A stretch of DNA of 64,000 bases from Gammaproteobacteria bacterium (GCA_013152415.1 JAADGI010000029.1:1-64000), one strand, 5' to 3'. Positions 35,490-46,966 are shown, counted from the stretch's first letter. Notes: generated by a model not told the origin, from the sequence alone. A program made the numbers and translations.

Positions 35490-37316
35490 ATGCGCCCGAG
35501 ACGAACCGACCTCCCCGCCAGATCACGAAACGATTGGAAAACACTCGGCACCCTCATGCCCTACCTGTGGACCTTTCGGGTCCGCATTGGCATTGCCATG
35601 CTGTTCCTGATGCTGGCCAAACTGGCCAACATTGGGGTGCCCGTTACACTCAAACATATTGTCGATGCCCTGGATATAAACCAACACGAGGCCATCGTCG
35701 CGGTCCCCTTGGCCCTGTTGGTAGCCTACGGCCTATTGCGCCTGGGGACATCACTCTTTAACGAATTACGCAATGCCATCTTTGCCCGTGCCTCCCAACA
35801 GTCCATTCGCCAGGTTGCACTAAAAGTTTTCCGTCATCTGCATGACCTGTCACTGCGCTTTCATCTTGACCGTCAGACAGGTGGCCTGTCCCGGGACCTG
35901 GAGCGGGGGACGCGCAGCATCAGTCAACTGTTGCACTACCTGGTATTTAGCATCCTGCCCACCTTTTTTGAGATTGCTGTAGTGACGACTATCTTACTGC
36001 TCAACTACGACAGCAGCTTTGCCATCGTCACCTTCATCACCGTCGTCTGTTATGTCATCTATACCTATTATGTCACCAACTGGCGCACTAAATTCCGGGT
36101 GTGGATGAACCGCATGGATTCGGAGGCCAATACCCGGGCCATTGATTCCTTGATTAACTACGAGACCGTTAAATATTTTGGCAACGAAGAATACGAGGCC
36201 CTACGTTATGACCACCGCATGAAAGAGTGGGAACAGGCCTCGGTCAAAAGCCAGACCTCGTTGGCACTATTGAACACCGGTCAGGGTGTTATCATTGCCA
36301 GCGGCCTGACCGTTCTCATGATCATGGCAGGACAAGGCGTGGCCCAGGGTAAATTAACGCTGGGGGACTTTGTCCTGATCAACGCCTTTCTCATACAACT
36401 CTATATCCCCCTCAATTTCCTGGGCTCCGTCTTCCGAGAAATCAGTCACTGTTTGACCGACATGGATCGCTTGTTTGGTCTGCTGGATGAGACCACCGAT
36501 ATTATTGACCCGATTGATGCCAAGTCATTAAATATTGGCAACGGTGAAGTCTGCTTTGAAAATGTTAGTTTCTCTTATCGGGATGATCGCCCTATCCTGC
36601 GTGACGTGAGCTTCACCATCGCCGCAGGTCACAAGGCCGCTATTGTGGGCACCAGCGGCGCAGGTAAGTCCACCCTTGCCAGATTATTATTTCGTTTTTA
36701 TGACGTTGATCAGGGCCGAGTCACCATCAATGGCCAGGACATCCGGGACGTATCCCTAAAAAGTCTGCGTAAAACCATTGGTATCGTACCCCAAGACACG
36801 GTGCTGTTTAACGACACTATTTTTTACAACATCCGCTATGGCCGTCCAACCGCCAGCCGTGATGAGGTTGAACAGGCGGCACAACTTGCCCACTTGCATA
36901 CATTTATTGCCTCGCTACCGGAAGGCTACGAGACACGGGTGGGTGAACGGGGCCTCAAACTGTCCGGCGGTGAAAAGCAGCGTATTGCCATCGCCCGCGC
37001 AGTGTTAAAGGACCCTAAAATCCTGATCTTCGATGAGGCCACCTCGGCCCTGGACTCCCATTCGGAACAGGCCATCCAGCAGGCCTTGAGTGAAGTGGCC
37101 ATGAACCACACCACCCTGGTTATCGCCCATCGCCTCTCCACCATAATTGATGCCGATGAGATACTGGTGCTGGAGCAAGGTCAAGTCGTTGAGCGCGGCA
37201 GTCACCCACAGTTACTGAGCTTAGAAGGTGTCTATGCCCGTATGTGGGCACTACAATTACAAGACTCCCCCACGACCCCACCATCTCCTTCACGGCAAAA
37301 AATTAACACCTTTTAA
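35490..37316 (+). CDS. ATM1-type heavy-metal/thiol ABC exporter (permease-ATPase fusion)
   Basis: 608 aa; Walker A GTSGAGKST, signature LSGGEKQR, Walker B ILIFDEAT. Confidence 0.9.
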   Translation: MRPRRTDLPARSRNDWKTLGTLMPYLWTFRVRIGIAMLFLMLAKLANIGVPVTLKHIVDALDINQHEAIVAVPLALLVAYGLLRLGTSLFNELRNAIFARASQQSIRQVALKVFRHLHDLSLRFHLDRQTGGLSRDLERGTRSISQLLHYLVFSILPTFFEIAVVTTILLLNYDSSFAIVTFITVVCYVIYTYYVTNWRTKFRVWMNRMDSEANTRAIDSLINYETVKYFGNEEYEALRYDHRMKEWEQASVKSQTSLALLNTGQGVIIASGLTVLMIMAGQGVAQGKLTLGDFVLINAFLIQLYIPLNFLGSVFREISHCLTDMDRLFGLLDETTDIIDPIDAKSLNIGNGEVCFENVSFSYRDDRPILRDVSFTIAAGHKAAIVGTSGAGKSTLARLLFRFYDVDQGRVTINGQDIRDVSLKSLRKTIGIVPQDTVLFNDTIFYNIRYGRPTASRDEVEQAAQLAHLHTFIASLPEGYETRVGERGLKLSGGEKQRIAIARAVLKDPKILIFDEATSALDSHSEQAIQQALSEVAMNHTTLVIAHRLSTIIDADEILVLEQGQVVERGSHPQLLSLEGVYARMWALQLQDSPTTPPSPSRQKINTF

Positions 37317-38974
37317 CTCGGCACACGTCGATAGTAATCTCTCAGCTCATCAATATTGCTCTGTTTTTCGCTGGCATTCCACGACAACGCATCCGCCATC
37401 ACCCCGGCGCAATATTCTATCGCAGACTCGCTGGGCTGTCCCAAGCCACCAATCCCAAGACGACGTACCATCAAGTCGGTCAATTTTACCACCATCTCAT
37501 GCTCAAGGACGTAGAGTACTTCTGCCTTAATGGAACACGGGGTGCCTGGAATGCGCTCTTTCATGGCCTCATCCTTGTCCACATAGGACATAATACGGTC
37601 TATATTCGTGCCATAATGCCTTGTCATGTTTTCAATCACGGCCTTATCGACAAGGCCTGATAGTTTTTCCTGCTGGTAATTTTGGAACGCAGAAAAATTC
37701 TTAATCTCCCCCCCATACAGAGGTGTATAGCGGGACACAGATGCCGGGCCACACTTCCCGGAGCGCACCTCAACCAGATCAATGGTCTTTTCTGCAACAC
37801 TGCGGGCGGTGGTATATTTAACACCAAAGACCGACACCAGACCCTCCAGCCCACTCACTTTTTTATGATCCGTTGTTATGGTCTCTTCTGACAACATTGG
37901 GAACACGTTCTCTTTGAATCTCTTTTTCACAGGGACAAGACCGATATGCACATGCGACGGCTTAATAGCCAAGTCTTTCTCCAGAGAGCACAGTGTTACT
38001 ACATCTTCCACACAAACATCCAACTGTGCCTGGGTTAAGGCATTATCCTTTTCTGGATCTTCGGCCGGGAAATACCAGGTACCCACCATAGATGATCCCT
38101 TCCAGGGTGCGGAAAATAAAAGCCTGCTGCTTAGTGGGCCTGTACCGGAAGATGACTGGACTTTTGCCCCAAAGGCCTTGTTGGATACCTCAAACGGATA
38201 TACGAGATTGACAGCCTTGGCAAACTCACCCTGAGCGGTGCCATCAGGCAACCACTTATGGTGGTTAAGCTTGCTCCACGGACCGGTTGCATCAATAACA
38301 AAGTTGGCGTTGACTGTTACGGGGCCTCCACTTAGCAGGTCTGATGCAGATACCCCTTCAACCCGGCCCTGGTTTAACACAAGCCCGCTTACCGCCATGT
38401 AATTATAGACATGGGCACCCCGTGCCTTGGCCGACATGATAAACGACAACACCATCCGTTCCGAATCGTAGACCTGCGCGTCATACCATTGCGTGCCACC
38501 GTTTGTCTTGTGTTGGGCATGAGCTGATATGTTGTCGCCAATATAGACCCTTGATACCCGCCTCGCCTCAAGGCCTTTGCTGTCAGTTTTTGATACCCAA
38601 TCATCGTAGCGACTAAGCAGGTTGTAGAGGAGCGCTCCTACAGCAGTCGCAAGCTTTCCCTTAGCTGTCCAGGGATAAGAAGGCATGATGCATTCCATGG
38701 GCTGCACCAGATGGGGAGCGATACGCATATAGGTATCTCGCTCTCGCTTTGAATCAAGAACACGCTTGATATTTAGCGTTTGCAGGTAGCGGATACCGCC
38801 GTGTATGACCTTGAGACTGTTGGCCGAGGTTGCTGAACCGAAATCACCCTTCTCAAGCAAAATTACGGACAGGCCCCGCGAAGCCGCCTCCCAGGCATGG
38901 GCAGCACCGTATATGCCGCCACCCACCACCACAACATCGTATTGGTCATGAATAAGGACTTGCCTGGCTTTCAT
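37313..38974 (-). CDS. FAD-dependent glycerol-3-phosphate dehydrogenase/oxidase family protein
   Basis: 553 aa; DVVVVGGGIYGAAHAWEAASRGLSVILLEKGDFGSATSANSLKVIHGGIRYLQ. Confidence 0.85.
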   Translation of the reverse strand: MKARQVLIHDQYDVVVVGGGIYGAAHAWEAASRGLSVILLEKGDFGSATSANSLKVIHGGIRYLQTLNIKRVLDSKRERDTYMRIAPHLVQPMECIMPSYPWTAKGKLATAVGALLYNLLSRYDDWVSKTDSKGLEARRVSRVYIGDNISAHAQHKTNGGTQWYDAQVYDSERMVLSFIMSAKARGAHVYNYMAVSGLVLNQGRVEGVSASDLLSGGPVTVNANFVIDATGPWSKLNHHKWLPDGTAQGEFAKAVNLVYPFEVSNKAFGAKVQSSSGTGPLSSRLLFSAPWKGSSMVGTWYFPAEDPEKDNALTQAQLDVCVEDVVTLCSLEKDLAIKPSHVHIGLVPVKKRFKENVFPMLSEETITTDHKKVSGLEGLVSVFGVKYTTARSVAEKTIDLVEVRSGKCGPASVSRYTPLYGGEIKNFSAFQNYQQEKLSGLVDKAVIENMTRHYGTNIDRIMSYVDKDEAMKERIPGTPCSIKAEVLYVLEHEMVVKLTDLMVRRLGIGGLGQPSESAIEYCAGVMADALSWNASEKQSNIDELRDYYRRVPS

Positions 38975-38984
38975 AAGCGATGAT

Positions 38985-40169
38985 TCAAGATTCGTCAGAT
39001 TGGTGTTTAACGAAGCTTTCTACTCTCGCATAAATGCCATTCACTGTTTCTTTGAATTTATCGTAGCTATGCTCCCTTTTGACATACTCTTTTGCATTGG
39101 CCGACAGCTTCCGACACAAACTGGCATCTGCCTCCAGTTTTAACAGACCGCTAGAAAAAGACCTTTCATCGGGCTCTACCAACAGAGAAATATCGTCGTT
39201 CAGGACCTGGGTGTGGGTGGGAAGATCCGTCGCCAGCACGGGAACACCGGAATCCAGATAAGAATATATTTTCATGGGTGTATTGATGCCCTGGGTACGC
39301 GGTGAGACCAGCGTATCGGCCTGACTCATATAGTGGCCAATTTCATCTACACCACGCGGACCCAAAAAGTGTACCGTACCCCCCAAGCCAAGATCACCCA
39401 CCATGGTCCGATATTTCTCAATATCATCTACTCGTCCCCCCACGACAAGCAGGCTTAAACTTCCGGATTGGGCTTGAGCCAACTTGAATGCGCCCAACAG
39501 CAAATCGATCCCCTGGTAAGGCTCCAGATTGCCGATATACATCACAACAAATCCTTGCAGATTGAGTTCATCCCGAAGGAGTGACGGCGCTGCATCGGTC
39601 CCATTCGACCTTAGCAGGGACACATCACACAACACTACAATACTATCGTCACTCCTGTAAGCACGAATATCATCGGCCAGGGCATCACACATGGGTACCA
39701 CCATGCAGGCATATCGTATAGGCAAAGACTCCATCCACCGCAACAAAGCACCACAATTTTTCAAGACCGGATAACGATCAATCACCTGCGCAGACAACAG
39801 AGAATCCATGTCTGCGATATAGGGCGTAGAAGTGAAGGGTTTGGTTAACATGGCCATAAATGCAGATTCCTCAACTGCATGTATGACGTCATAGCGGACC
39901 CTGGCCAAGCGGGACAACATGCTAAAGAAAAATAATATGTCACATACTATTTTTTTAAAGGAAATACCGGGACGCACATTAGAAAGACCCAGCATTTTAG
40001 GGGTCCTAAAGACACGAAGCCTGGGATATTCGCGATCACGCCCCTCATGATAAGTCAACAAATCAACTTCATCGCCACGATCACTCAAGACATTGAGCAA
40101 CATATCAACAGCGATGGGTGTACCACGCTCCTGATAATAGGGGTGAGGGGCCAGTACCAGTACTTTCAC
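38985..40169 (-). CDS. Glycosyltransferase, GT4-like
   Basis: 394 aa; MKVLVLAPHPYYQERGTPIAVDMLLNVLSDRG...YIGNLEPYQGIDLLLGAFKLAQ. Confidence 0.85.
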   Translation of the reverse strand: MKVLVLAPHPYYQERGTPIAVDMLLNVLSDRGDEVDLLTYHEGRDREYPRLRVFRTPKMLGLSNVRPGISFKKIVCDILFFFSMLSRLARVRYDVIHAVEESAFMAMLTKPFTSTPYIADMDSLLSAQVIDRYPVLKNCGALLRWMESLPIRYACMVVPMCDALADDIRAYRSDDSIVVLCDVSLLRSNGTDAAPSLLRDELNLQGFVVMYIGNLEPYQGIDLLLGAFKLAQAQSGSLSLLVVGGRVDDIEKYRTMVGDLGLGGTVHFLGPRGVDEIGHYMSQADTLVSPRTQGINTPMKIYSYLDSGVPVLATDLPTHTQVLNDDISLLVEPDERSFSSGLLKLEADASLCRKLSANAKEYVKREHSYDKFKETVNGIYARVESFVKHQSDES

Positions 40170-42028
40170 CGGCGAGCCCGAATAAGCATTCTTGACACTG
40201 CAATATCACGAATAACGACTGACGACGGACCCAGCGCAGGGTCAAAGCGAATACGATGGCACTTCTTAAAAGCTATTGGAAACACAATCTCTTCATCACC
40301 TGACTTATAGGTGTATTTTAGAGAATTCTCTTCCTTGAAACCCCCACCATCATCCACATAAATTCTGAAAATACCACGTTGGGCCGTATTTAATCTCAAT
40401 CGCAGCAGTGTATTACCTTTTATATAACGGCATAACCTGGACGACCAAACTACCCATGGATCATCCCCGGTAGACGTAAACCGGATTTCAGAACGCTGTC
40501 GATTGACTTTTAGATTATTAACTTTCTCCGCCACCAAATCCTTATACTTTATGGGCTGAAACCCACTTAGCTTCACATCATAGAGGGGTGGTTTGTAATA
40601 GGGTATGACGTAGTTTGTCAGTGCATCCACATGTACAGCGACAACCCCCGCTATCGCCACAACTACAATACCCCTATAGAGTGTCTTTGATGTAATCTGT
40701 ATCGACTTGACTTGAAATAGCGCCCATTTCCCGCGCAAGCCAACATACACTGTATCCCATGCCATAAAAAATAATATCAACACAGCCATCAGGGCTGGAA
40801 GCAAATATTTACCTTGTATCTGGATATCGTTATGTATATTGGTCCAGGTATACATGAATACCTGAAAAACACATGCGCCAAACAATAGGGATTCAAAAAT
40901 AAAGCGCCGAATATTCTTCTTATCCAGTTTTTGTCGCAGGCCGCTATATGAAAAATCTGCCAAGCGAAACACATAATACAACATTGCTATTGCAAAAATG
41001 GACTGATAAAACACATATTGCAAGTTTCCAACTCTTAATCGTAACCAATCCAAATTACCAATCGTCGATTTTAAGCTCTCACCAATAAAATTCCTATAGT
41101 TGTCCAGCCATAGACCACGAAATCCAATATTTATCGCCGCAAAACCGTGCGCCTGGCTCACCATTAATCTCCGGTGCTTATCAACCATATCTTGTTGAAT
41201 CTGCATGGCCAGAGGATCATCGATACCGTAGTGATATATGTTAAATAAAATCCACCAGCCACCCCCGATAATCACCATGACTAATGCCAAAACGCTATAC
41301 CGTGCCCATTGCACCGGTCGCAACGTAGTCAGTGCCACATAAGCTATAAACAACAACACAAAGGGCACTATTAACCATGCGCTGAATTTAGACAGAATCA
41401 CCAGGCCCGTCGCTATACCCAACTGAGCAAATCGAAAGGGAGTCAAGCCTTGACGGTAAGTAATCACCATAAACGTAAATAGTAGAGTAGCGGAAAATAT
41501 GGCTGCACTATCATCATTGTTGTACGAGGCAATAAAAGCCACCTGAGGTAACAAACCAAATAGTGTGGCACCCAATAGCGCCAAAAATGGGCTTTGCGAC
41601 AAAACAAAAAAACAGTAAAAACTTATCGCTACTGCTGCGGCTATCAATAAAGCCGAGCCTTTACGAAAAGCAATAAAGCGTTTTTTTTCGCTTTCGGTAT
41701 CGTATAACTGCGCAACTGCCGCTGATACGATATAGCTTAGAGGGGGACGTAATGTGCGCGTACCGCCATGGGAGGTGAAATACACTTGTTGCTCATCGTC
41801 TGGCAGTACTGCTAGTCGATGGTGATTAAAAATAAAAGCCGTGGCCTCATTATTAGAACGATAATCAGGGCCAGCACCTTGAGGAAGAATGCTGGAGGCC
41901 CAAAGATAGTAGACCAAAAATACAAGGAAAACCCCAAAGCTGGCAAGGAGGATCTTATTGTTATTTAATAATACGGGCGACTTCCGAAAGATGTCATACA
42001 TAATGGGGAATATATCAGTCCCAACCAC
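40166..42028 (-). CDS. Multi-pass membrane protein, possibly GT-C type glycosyltransferase/DUF2142-like
   Basis: 620 aa, many TM segments; 4-bp overlap with the glycosyltransferase. Confidence 0.55.
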   Translation of the reverse strand: MVGTDIFPIMYDIFRKSPVLLNNNKILLASFGVFLVFLVYYLWASSILPQGAGPDYRSNNEATAFIFNHHRLAVLPDDEQQVYFTSHGGTRTLRPPLSYIVSAAVAQLYDTESEKKRFIAFRKGSALLIAAAVAISFYCFFVLSQSPFLALLGATLFGLLPQVAFIASYNNDDSAAIFSATLLFTFMVITYRQGLTPFRFAQLGIATGLVILSKFSAWLIVPFVLLFIAYVALTTLRPVQWARYSVLALVMVIIGGGWWILFNIYHYGIDDPLAMQIQQDMVDKHRRLMVSQAHGFAAINIGFRGLWLDNYRNFIGESLKSTIGNLDWLRLRVGNLQYVFYQSIFAIAMLYYVFRLADFSYSGLRQKLDKKNIRRFIFESLLFGACVFQVFMYTWTNIHNDIQIQGKYLLPALMAVLILFFMAWDTVYVGLRGKWALFQVKSIQITSKTLYRGIVVVAIAGVVAVHVDALTNYVIPYYKPPLYDVKLSGFQPIKYKDLVAEKVNNLKVNRQRSEIRFTSTGDDPWVVWSSRLCRYIKGNTLLRLRLNTAQRGIFRIYVDDGGGFKEENSLKYTYKSGDEEIVFPIAFKKCHRIRFDPALGPSSVVIRDIAVSRMLIRARR

Positions 42029-42165
42029 ATTCGCACAACGAACTGGAGCTAATAGTTCAATACAAATTGAAAAAGGACTAACTTAAAAATGAAATCGGCG
42101 GGCAAAAAAAATGCGCCACATAAAGCGCATCTGATGATATTATTGCGGCCTGAGCCGTGTACCCG

Positions 42166-43395
42166 CTAACTAAGGCGTGTACTCAAGTCTGCTTCTGCAG
42201 CCACCTTGGCCAGCAGTAACTCTTCTCCAATATGCTCCCATTCGGAAGATACCAAGCCGATGATACCCGACAGGCGCTTGGAAAAATTGGGATAGCTCTC
42301 GCTGGCGTCTTCGTGCAGACAGGAACCTGCCGACTCAAGAAACGGGATCATGCCCTCAATCTTGCGCAGCTTCTCCATCTTGATTCGAATATCCTCGTCT
42401 TCTTGCTTGGCGTCGAAGTATTCCTCCGGGTTGGCCGCCAGGGTCTCAGCCGCCTTATTGAAATTGGTAAAATCCAGGCTAAACATACCAAAGGCACGTT
42501 GGTAGAGCTTAAAATAGTCGAGCACAAAGTCCTGGATCTTACCCAAACGCGGGTATTTCTTCAGCGCAACGACGAACAACTTGAAGATATCCTGGTAGGG
42601 CTTGGCATTCAGGCTCACCACCCGATCCGGCTCACGCATCTCCGGATTCTTGGCCATCTGGCACATGCAGCGTAAGCCTTCCAATAACTCGGTAATATCA
42701 TTGCCCTTTAATCGGGATGCACGCTGGGCATCGGCCAGATTGCTACGGGCCTCGGCATAATCGAAGGTCTCCAGTAGCTCCTGCTTGATATTGGCTTCAA
42801 GCTCATCGGTGGTGTCTTTAACACCCTTGGATTCTGAGGTTCCCAGCTTACCGGACAGGCGCTCTTTCAACCGCACGCTGGCCTCCTGGGCGATACGGTG
42901 TTCGTGGGTGCGTTTGGCCTCAATTTCCTTACAAGTCAGATAGGCCTCCATGTGGCGATTGAAGGCGATGATGCTGTTCTGGAAATTCTGGGTAAAGGTG
43001 ACGAAGGGTCCGAAAAAGGCATCCCCCTCATCCGGGGTAATATTGAGGCGCGAGACGTACTGCTTGAGATAGTTAACCTTTTTGCTGATGACACCAACAC
43101 TGGTCCCTACCCGAGCGCTAATCTTGGCAATGGCACTGAAGGCATGATGAAGGTCCTTGTTGATCCGCAGGATCTCGACCAGCTTGCGCAACATGGTCTC
43201 TTCACCACTGGCGCGCATAAACAATGCCCGTACGCTACGCTTGGCATCGTCCAGTTGGGCCCCCGATAGCAGGGCATTCTGTTCGATATAGACCAAGCCC
43301 GTCATCACCACAAGCATCTCTTTGTGCTTGGATGTGGCCGGTTTAGTATCCGGTCGCACCTGATAGCTGGTGCGTAATTGTGAAACAATGCCCAT
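42166..43395 (-). CDS. Conserved-looking cytosolic protein of unknown function
   Basis: 409 aa, alpha-helical, no motif I recognise. Confidence 0.6.
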   Translation of the reverse strand: MGIVSQLRTSYQVRPDTKPATSKHKEMLVVMTGLVYIEQNALLSGAQLDDAKRSVRALFMRASGEETMLRKLVEILRINKDLHHAFSAIAKISARVGTSVGVISKKVNYLKQYVSRLNITPDEGDAFFGPFVTFTQNFQNSIIAFNRHMEAYLTCKEIEAKRTHEHRIAQEASVRLKERLSGKLGTSESKGVKDTTDELEANIKQELLETFDYAEARSNLADAQRASRLKGNDITELLEGLRCMCQMAKNPEMREPDRVVSLNAKPYQDIFKLFVVALKKYPRLGKIQDFVLDYFKLYQRAFGMFSLDFTNFNKAAETLAANPEEYFDAKQEDEDIRIKMEKLRKIEGMIPFLESAGSCLHEDASESYPNFSKRLSGIIGLVSSEWEHIGEELLLAKVAAEADLSTRLS

Positions 43396-43699
43396 GGAAG
43401 CGTTTTATCAGCAGTTCATCTCGTACAAGTCCAAAGTTGCTGTAATGCCAAAGCTCCGTTTCTGACAAGGTCAACACGCGTAATTTCAGCATGCGAGCCG
43501 GTATGCCCATCCCACAACCGACTGTCACCACTATAGCAAGCTTCCTTAGACTAAGCACAACAAATATAGGCAAAAATCGACCGGCGGCGGGTATTTTCCG
43601 ATGGCCTGAAGAACCCTCACTGCCTCTGTTTGGCGGGTTTATTGCCCACGGCACACCCACCCCCCGTAACCCCATTTATGGGGTCTGCAGGAATGGCTC

Positions 43700-45070
43700 T
43701 CACCCCCTTTGCCGACCTTTGCCCCCTCTACCCCCTCTTTTAGGGACGCTCTTTCGCCCTTTATAGGGGTTCTCACCTGCTTGAAAATCGATTCGCACCG
43801 GAGTGCCCTCAAGCTTCAGGGCCTTGCGGAATTGGTTGGCCAGGTAACGTCGATAGGCCTTGGGGACCTGCTCTACCTGATTGCCATGGATACGGATCAG
43901 GGGTGGGTTTCGCCCCGCCTGATGGGCAAATTTCAACTTAATGGGGCGACCACGTCCCATAGGAGGGGCGGTATTACGGATGGCCTGTTCAAGGATACGA
44001 TTGAGCTTTGAAGTGGCGCATTCGGCCATGGCCGATCGATAGGCCCGATCTATCGCTGGGAACAAATCCCCCACGCCGGTGCCATGCAGGGCTGAGATGA
44101 AATGGGGTTCCAGGAATCTCAAAAATGGCAACTTACGGTGGACTTCCCGGCGGATCCAGTCCCTTTGTCCGGCCTCAAGCTTGTCCCACTTATTGACTGC
44201 CAGCACCATAGACTTGCCTGCATCCAACACAAACCCAGCCAGTGAGGCATCCTGGGCACTCACCTCCCTTTGGGCATCGAGCAAAAATACGACCACATTG
44301 GAGGCCTCAATAGCCTGCAAAGTCTTGATGACTGAAAACTTTTCCAGGGTATCGTCGATACGTGAGCGCCGTCTCACCCCGGCAGTATCGATCAATACGT
44401 AAGGCTTGCCCTTTCGCTCCAAGGGGATATGAATACTGTCCCGCGTGGTTCCGGGTTCATCGAATACCACTACCCTCTGTTCCCCGAGGAGCGCATTGAC
44501 CAAAGTAGACTTTCCAGCGTTGGGGCGACCGGCAACGGCAACATGGGGGACGTCCTTATCTACTGCCTCAGTCTCAATCACGGGCAAATGACTCAGGGCC
44601 CGCTCCATGAGTGCAGTCACTCCCTGACCATGGGCCGCCGAGATGGGGACAGGCTCACCAAGGCCCAGTGCAAAAAAAGCTGCTGCGGCCAGTTCCTTTT
44701 CTATACCCTCAGACTTATTGACCACCACCAACACAGGTTTTTGGGCGCGGCGTAGTGTATTGGCAATATCCTGATCAAGCCCTGTCAGCCCCTCTTTGTT
44801 GTCGGTTAAGAACAACACCACATCGGCCTCGTCGATGGCCTGGGTAGTTTGACTGAACACAAGCCCGGTGAGTCCATCCAGGTCACCCTCCAGACCACCC
44901 GTATCTACGATCAGGTAGGGACGGTCACCAATACGGCCTATGCCATACAAGCGGTCACGTGTCAGACCGGGTGTATCGGCCACCAAGGCATCACGACTGC
45001 GTGTCAAGCGATTAAATAATGTGGACTTACCTACATTAGGCCGCCCCACTAATACCACAACAGACGTCAT
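43700..45070 (-). CDS. der: Ribosome biogenesis GTPase Der (EngA)
   Basis: Tandem GTPases: VGRPNVGKSTLFNRLT and AGRPNAGKSTLVNALLG. Confidence 0.97.
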   Translation of the reverse strand: MTSVVVLVGRPNVGKSTLFNRLTRSRDALVADTPGLTRDRLYGIGRIGDRPYLIVDTGGLEGDLDGLTGLVFSQTTQAIDEADVVLFLTDNKEGLTGLDQDIANTLRRAQKPVLVVVNKSEGIEKELAAAAFFALGLGEPVPISAAHGQGVTALMERALSHLPVIETEAVDKDVPHVAVAGRPNAGKSTLVNALLGEQRVVVFDEPGTTRDSIHIPLERKGKPYVLIDTAGVRRRSRIDDTLEKFSVIKTLQAIEASNVVVFLLDAQREVSAQDASLAGFVLDAGKSMVLAVNKWDKLEAGQRDWIRREVHRKLPFLRFLEPHFISALHGTGVGDLFPAIDRAYRSAMAECATSKLNRILEQAIRNTAPPMGRGRPIKLKFAHQAGRNPPLIRIHGNQVEQVPKAYRRYLANQFRKALKLEGTPVRIDFQAGENPYKGRKSVPKRGGRGGKGRQRG

Positions 45071-45131
45071 TGATTAGGGGCCACCCTACAAGACGTCAAA
45101 CTACAGCTTGGATAAACCCAAAGACCGCGCA

Positions 45132-46295
45132 TCAAGTACCGACATGAAATACCGTCAGTTCCCCCTTCGGTGTCAGCAAAAACATCCTTGAGCCCGACGC
45201 AATCGGTCGTGTTACTGTCAATGTATGGCCCACCTTCAGACGGCCTACCAAACGTCCATCCGAAACTGTCATCACGTACAGATAACCACGCTCATCCAAC
45301 ACCACCAGATATTCACCAACCCGAGTCGGTGCCGTTAACCCACGGCCCTTTAAATCTTTCTGCAGCCAGATTGGCTTGCCCCCGGCACGATCCAGGGCAA
45401 GGACCCCGGCTTTTTCGTCGGACACGAAAACCTTGTCATCATCAACTGCAATATCATTGAAAGTGGAGGCCTTTTGTTCCCATAGGATACGCCCGCTTTT
45501 CAGGTCCATGGCAACCACCTTACCCTGATACGCTGCAGTGTAGAGCACATCACCGACTGCCACTGGTTGCGCATCCACATCAATGAGACGCTCAAGCTCA
45601 TTGCGCCCATGGGCAAAACCTACACTGCTTTCCCACAACACCCCGCCACTTTGCAGGTCGTTGGCCGCCAACTTACCACTGGCAAAACCATTTATGACCT
45701 TGGTACCATGAATGTATGGGGCCGCGGTACCGCGCAGACTCAGGCTCGGTACGCCACGTTCGTATATCCAAATGCTATGACCGTCTTCAGCGGCCAAACC
45801 AAAAACCTTGCCGTCCACAGTACGCGCCACCACGATACCCTGATTGGCCACTGGAGGTGACAATATCTCGCTCGATAATTGACTGCGCCAGCTCATCTTT
45901 CCGTTGACCGCATCAAGTGCAATGACTTCACCATCTCGTGTCCCGACCAATACCAGCCCTTCACCGACACCGGTTGCACCTGTAACCGGTAGTTTGGTTT
46001 GGATGCTCCACAATGTTTTTCCCGTCTGGGCATCGTACGCACTGACTTGCCCACGGCTATCGGCTACATAGACAACATCATTCAGAACCGCAGGCACCAA
46101 CTTTAGAAAAACCTTTGCGCTGCCACTTCCCGTGTCACGCTCCCAAATCTTCTTGACCGAAACCGAAGATCTAATATCCTTTAATGCCCCTGAGGTGGCC
46201 GATGACGCACTGGCCTTACGATTCTTCAAAAAGGACAACCCACCACAGGCCGAAAGAAAAGACACCAACACAATTGTAGTCACTATTTTTTTCAT
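45132..46295 (-). CDS. bamB: Outer membrane assembly lipoprotein BamB
   Basis: 387 aa; lipobox FLSACGG; PQQ-like beta-propeller repeats. Confidence 0.93.
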   Translation of the reverse strand: MKKIVTTIVLVSFLSACGGLSFLKNRKASASSATSGALKDIRSSVSVKKIWERDTGSGSAKVFLKLVPAVLNDVVYVADSRGQVSAYDAQTGKTLWSIQTKLPVTGATGVGEGLVLVGTRDGEVIALDAVNGKMSWRSQLSSEILSPPVANQGIVVARTVDGKVFGLAAEDGHSIWIYERGVPSLSLRGTAAPYIHGTKVINGFASGKLAANDLQSGGVLWESSVGFAHGRNELERLIDVDAQPVAVGDVLYTAAYQGKVVAMDLKSGRILWEQKASTFNDIAVDDDKVFVSDEKAGVLALDRAGGKPIWLQKDLKGRGLTAPTRVGEYLVVLDERGYLYVMTVSDGRLVGRLKVGHTLTVTRPIASGSRMFLLTPKGELTVFHVGT

Positions 46296-46300
46296 GATCT

Positions 46301-46966
46301 TTAACCCGCCTCCACCATATCATCCAACTTCATTCTGATAACCCTTTGCGCATCTGTTAAACCAGGGGCCAGGCTAGCCAATGCCTTTCGGTATTTTTCT
46401 CTGGCCAGCGATGTATCACCCTGTGCAGCCAACAGGTCAGCCTCCAATTCCAGATACTGGGCAGTGTAGCCCCCTGTTTGTTCTCTACGCACCAACTTCA
46501 GCGCCGCATCCAACTCCCCTTTATCCTCCAGTATACGTGCCAAACGTAAACGGGCGACATGAACCGTCGACGGCTCAATGGCATTGTCTATCGCCCATTG
46601 CAGTTGACGCTGAGCATTATCAATATCACCGGTTTGATAACTCACATGTGCGATAAACAGCGCACCCTTACCGGCATAGGGCGTGGCTGCATAATCCTTC
46701 ATCAATCTGCCTCCAAGTTTTTGTGCGGCCTCGGTCTGTTTTGATGCATTTTGAATCATCATCTGTTCAAATATCTTCGAGGCGTTTTCGGCCCGTTGCA
46801 CGCGGTAGTCTTTCCACCAGTTATTTCCAAAAACAAGGGCCGCACCAATAACCAAACCAGCAACAGTGGAGCTACCATTCTTCTTCCACCATTCTCTAAC
46901 CTTCTCAAACTCTTGGTCTTCGCTCTCAAACGGATCCAAAATAATGCTCCTATAAAATATTACCAA
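46301..46966 (-). CDS. yfgM: YfgM-like TPR membrane protein
   Basis: DQEFEKVREWWKKNGSSTVAGLVIGAALVFGNNWWKDYR; upstream of bamB. Exact start uncertain. Confidence 0.88.
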   Translation of the reverse strand: MVIFYRSIILDPFESEDQEFEKVREWWKKNGSSTVAGLVIGAALVFGNNWWKDYRVQRAENASKIFEQMMIQNASKQTEAAQKLGGRLMKDYAATPYAGKGALFIAHVSYQTGDIDNAQRQLQWAIDNAIEPSTVHVARLRLARILEDKGELDAALKLVRREQTGGYTAQYLELEADLLAAQGDTSLAREKYRKALASLAPGLTDAQRVIRMKLDDMVEAG

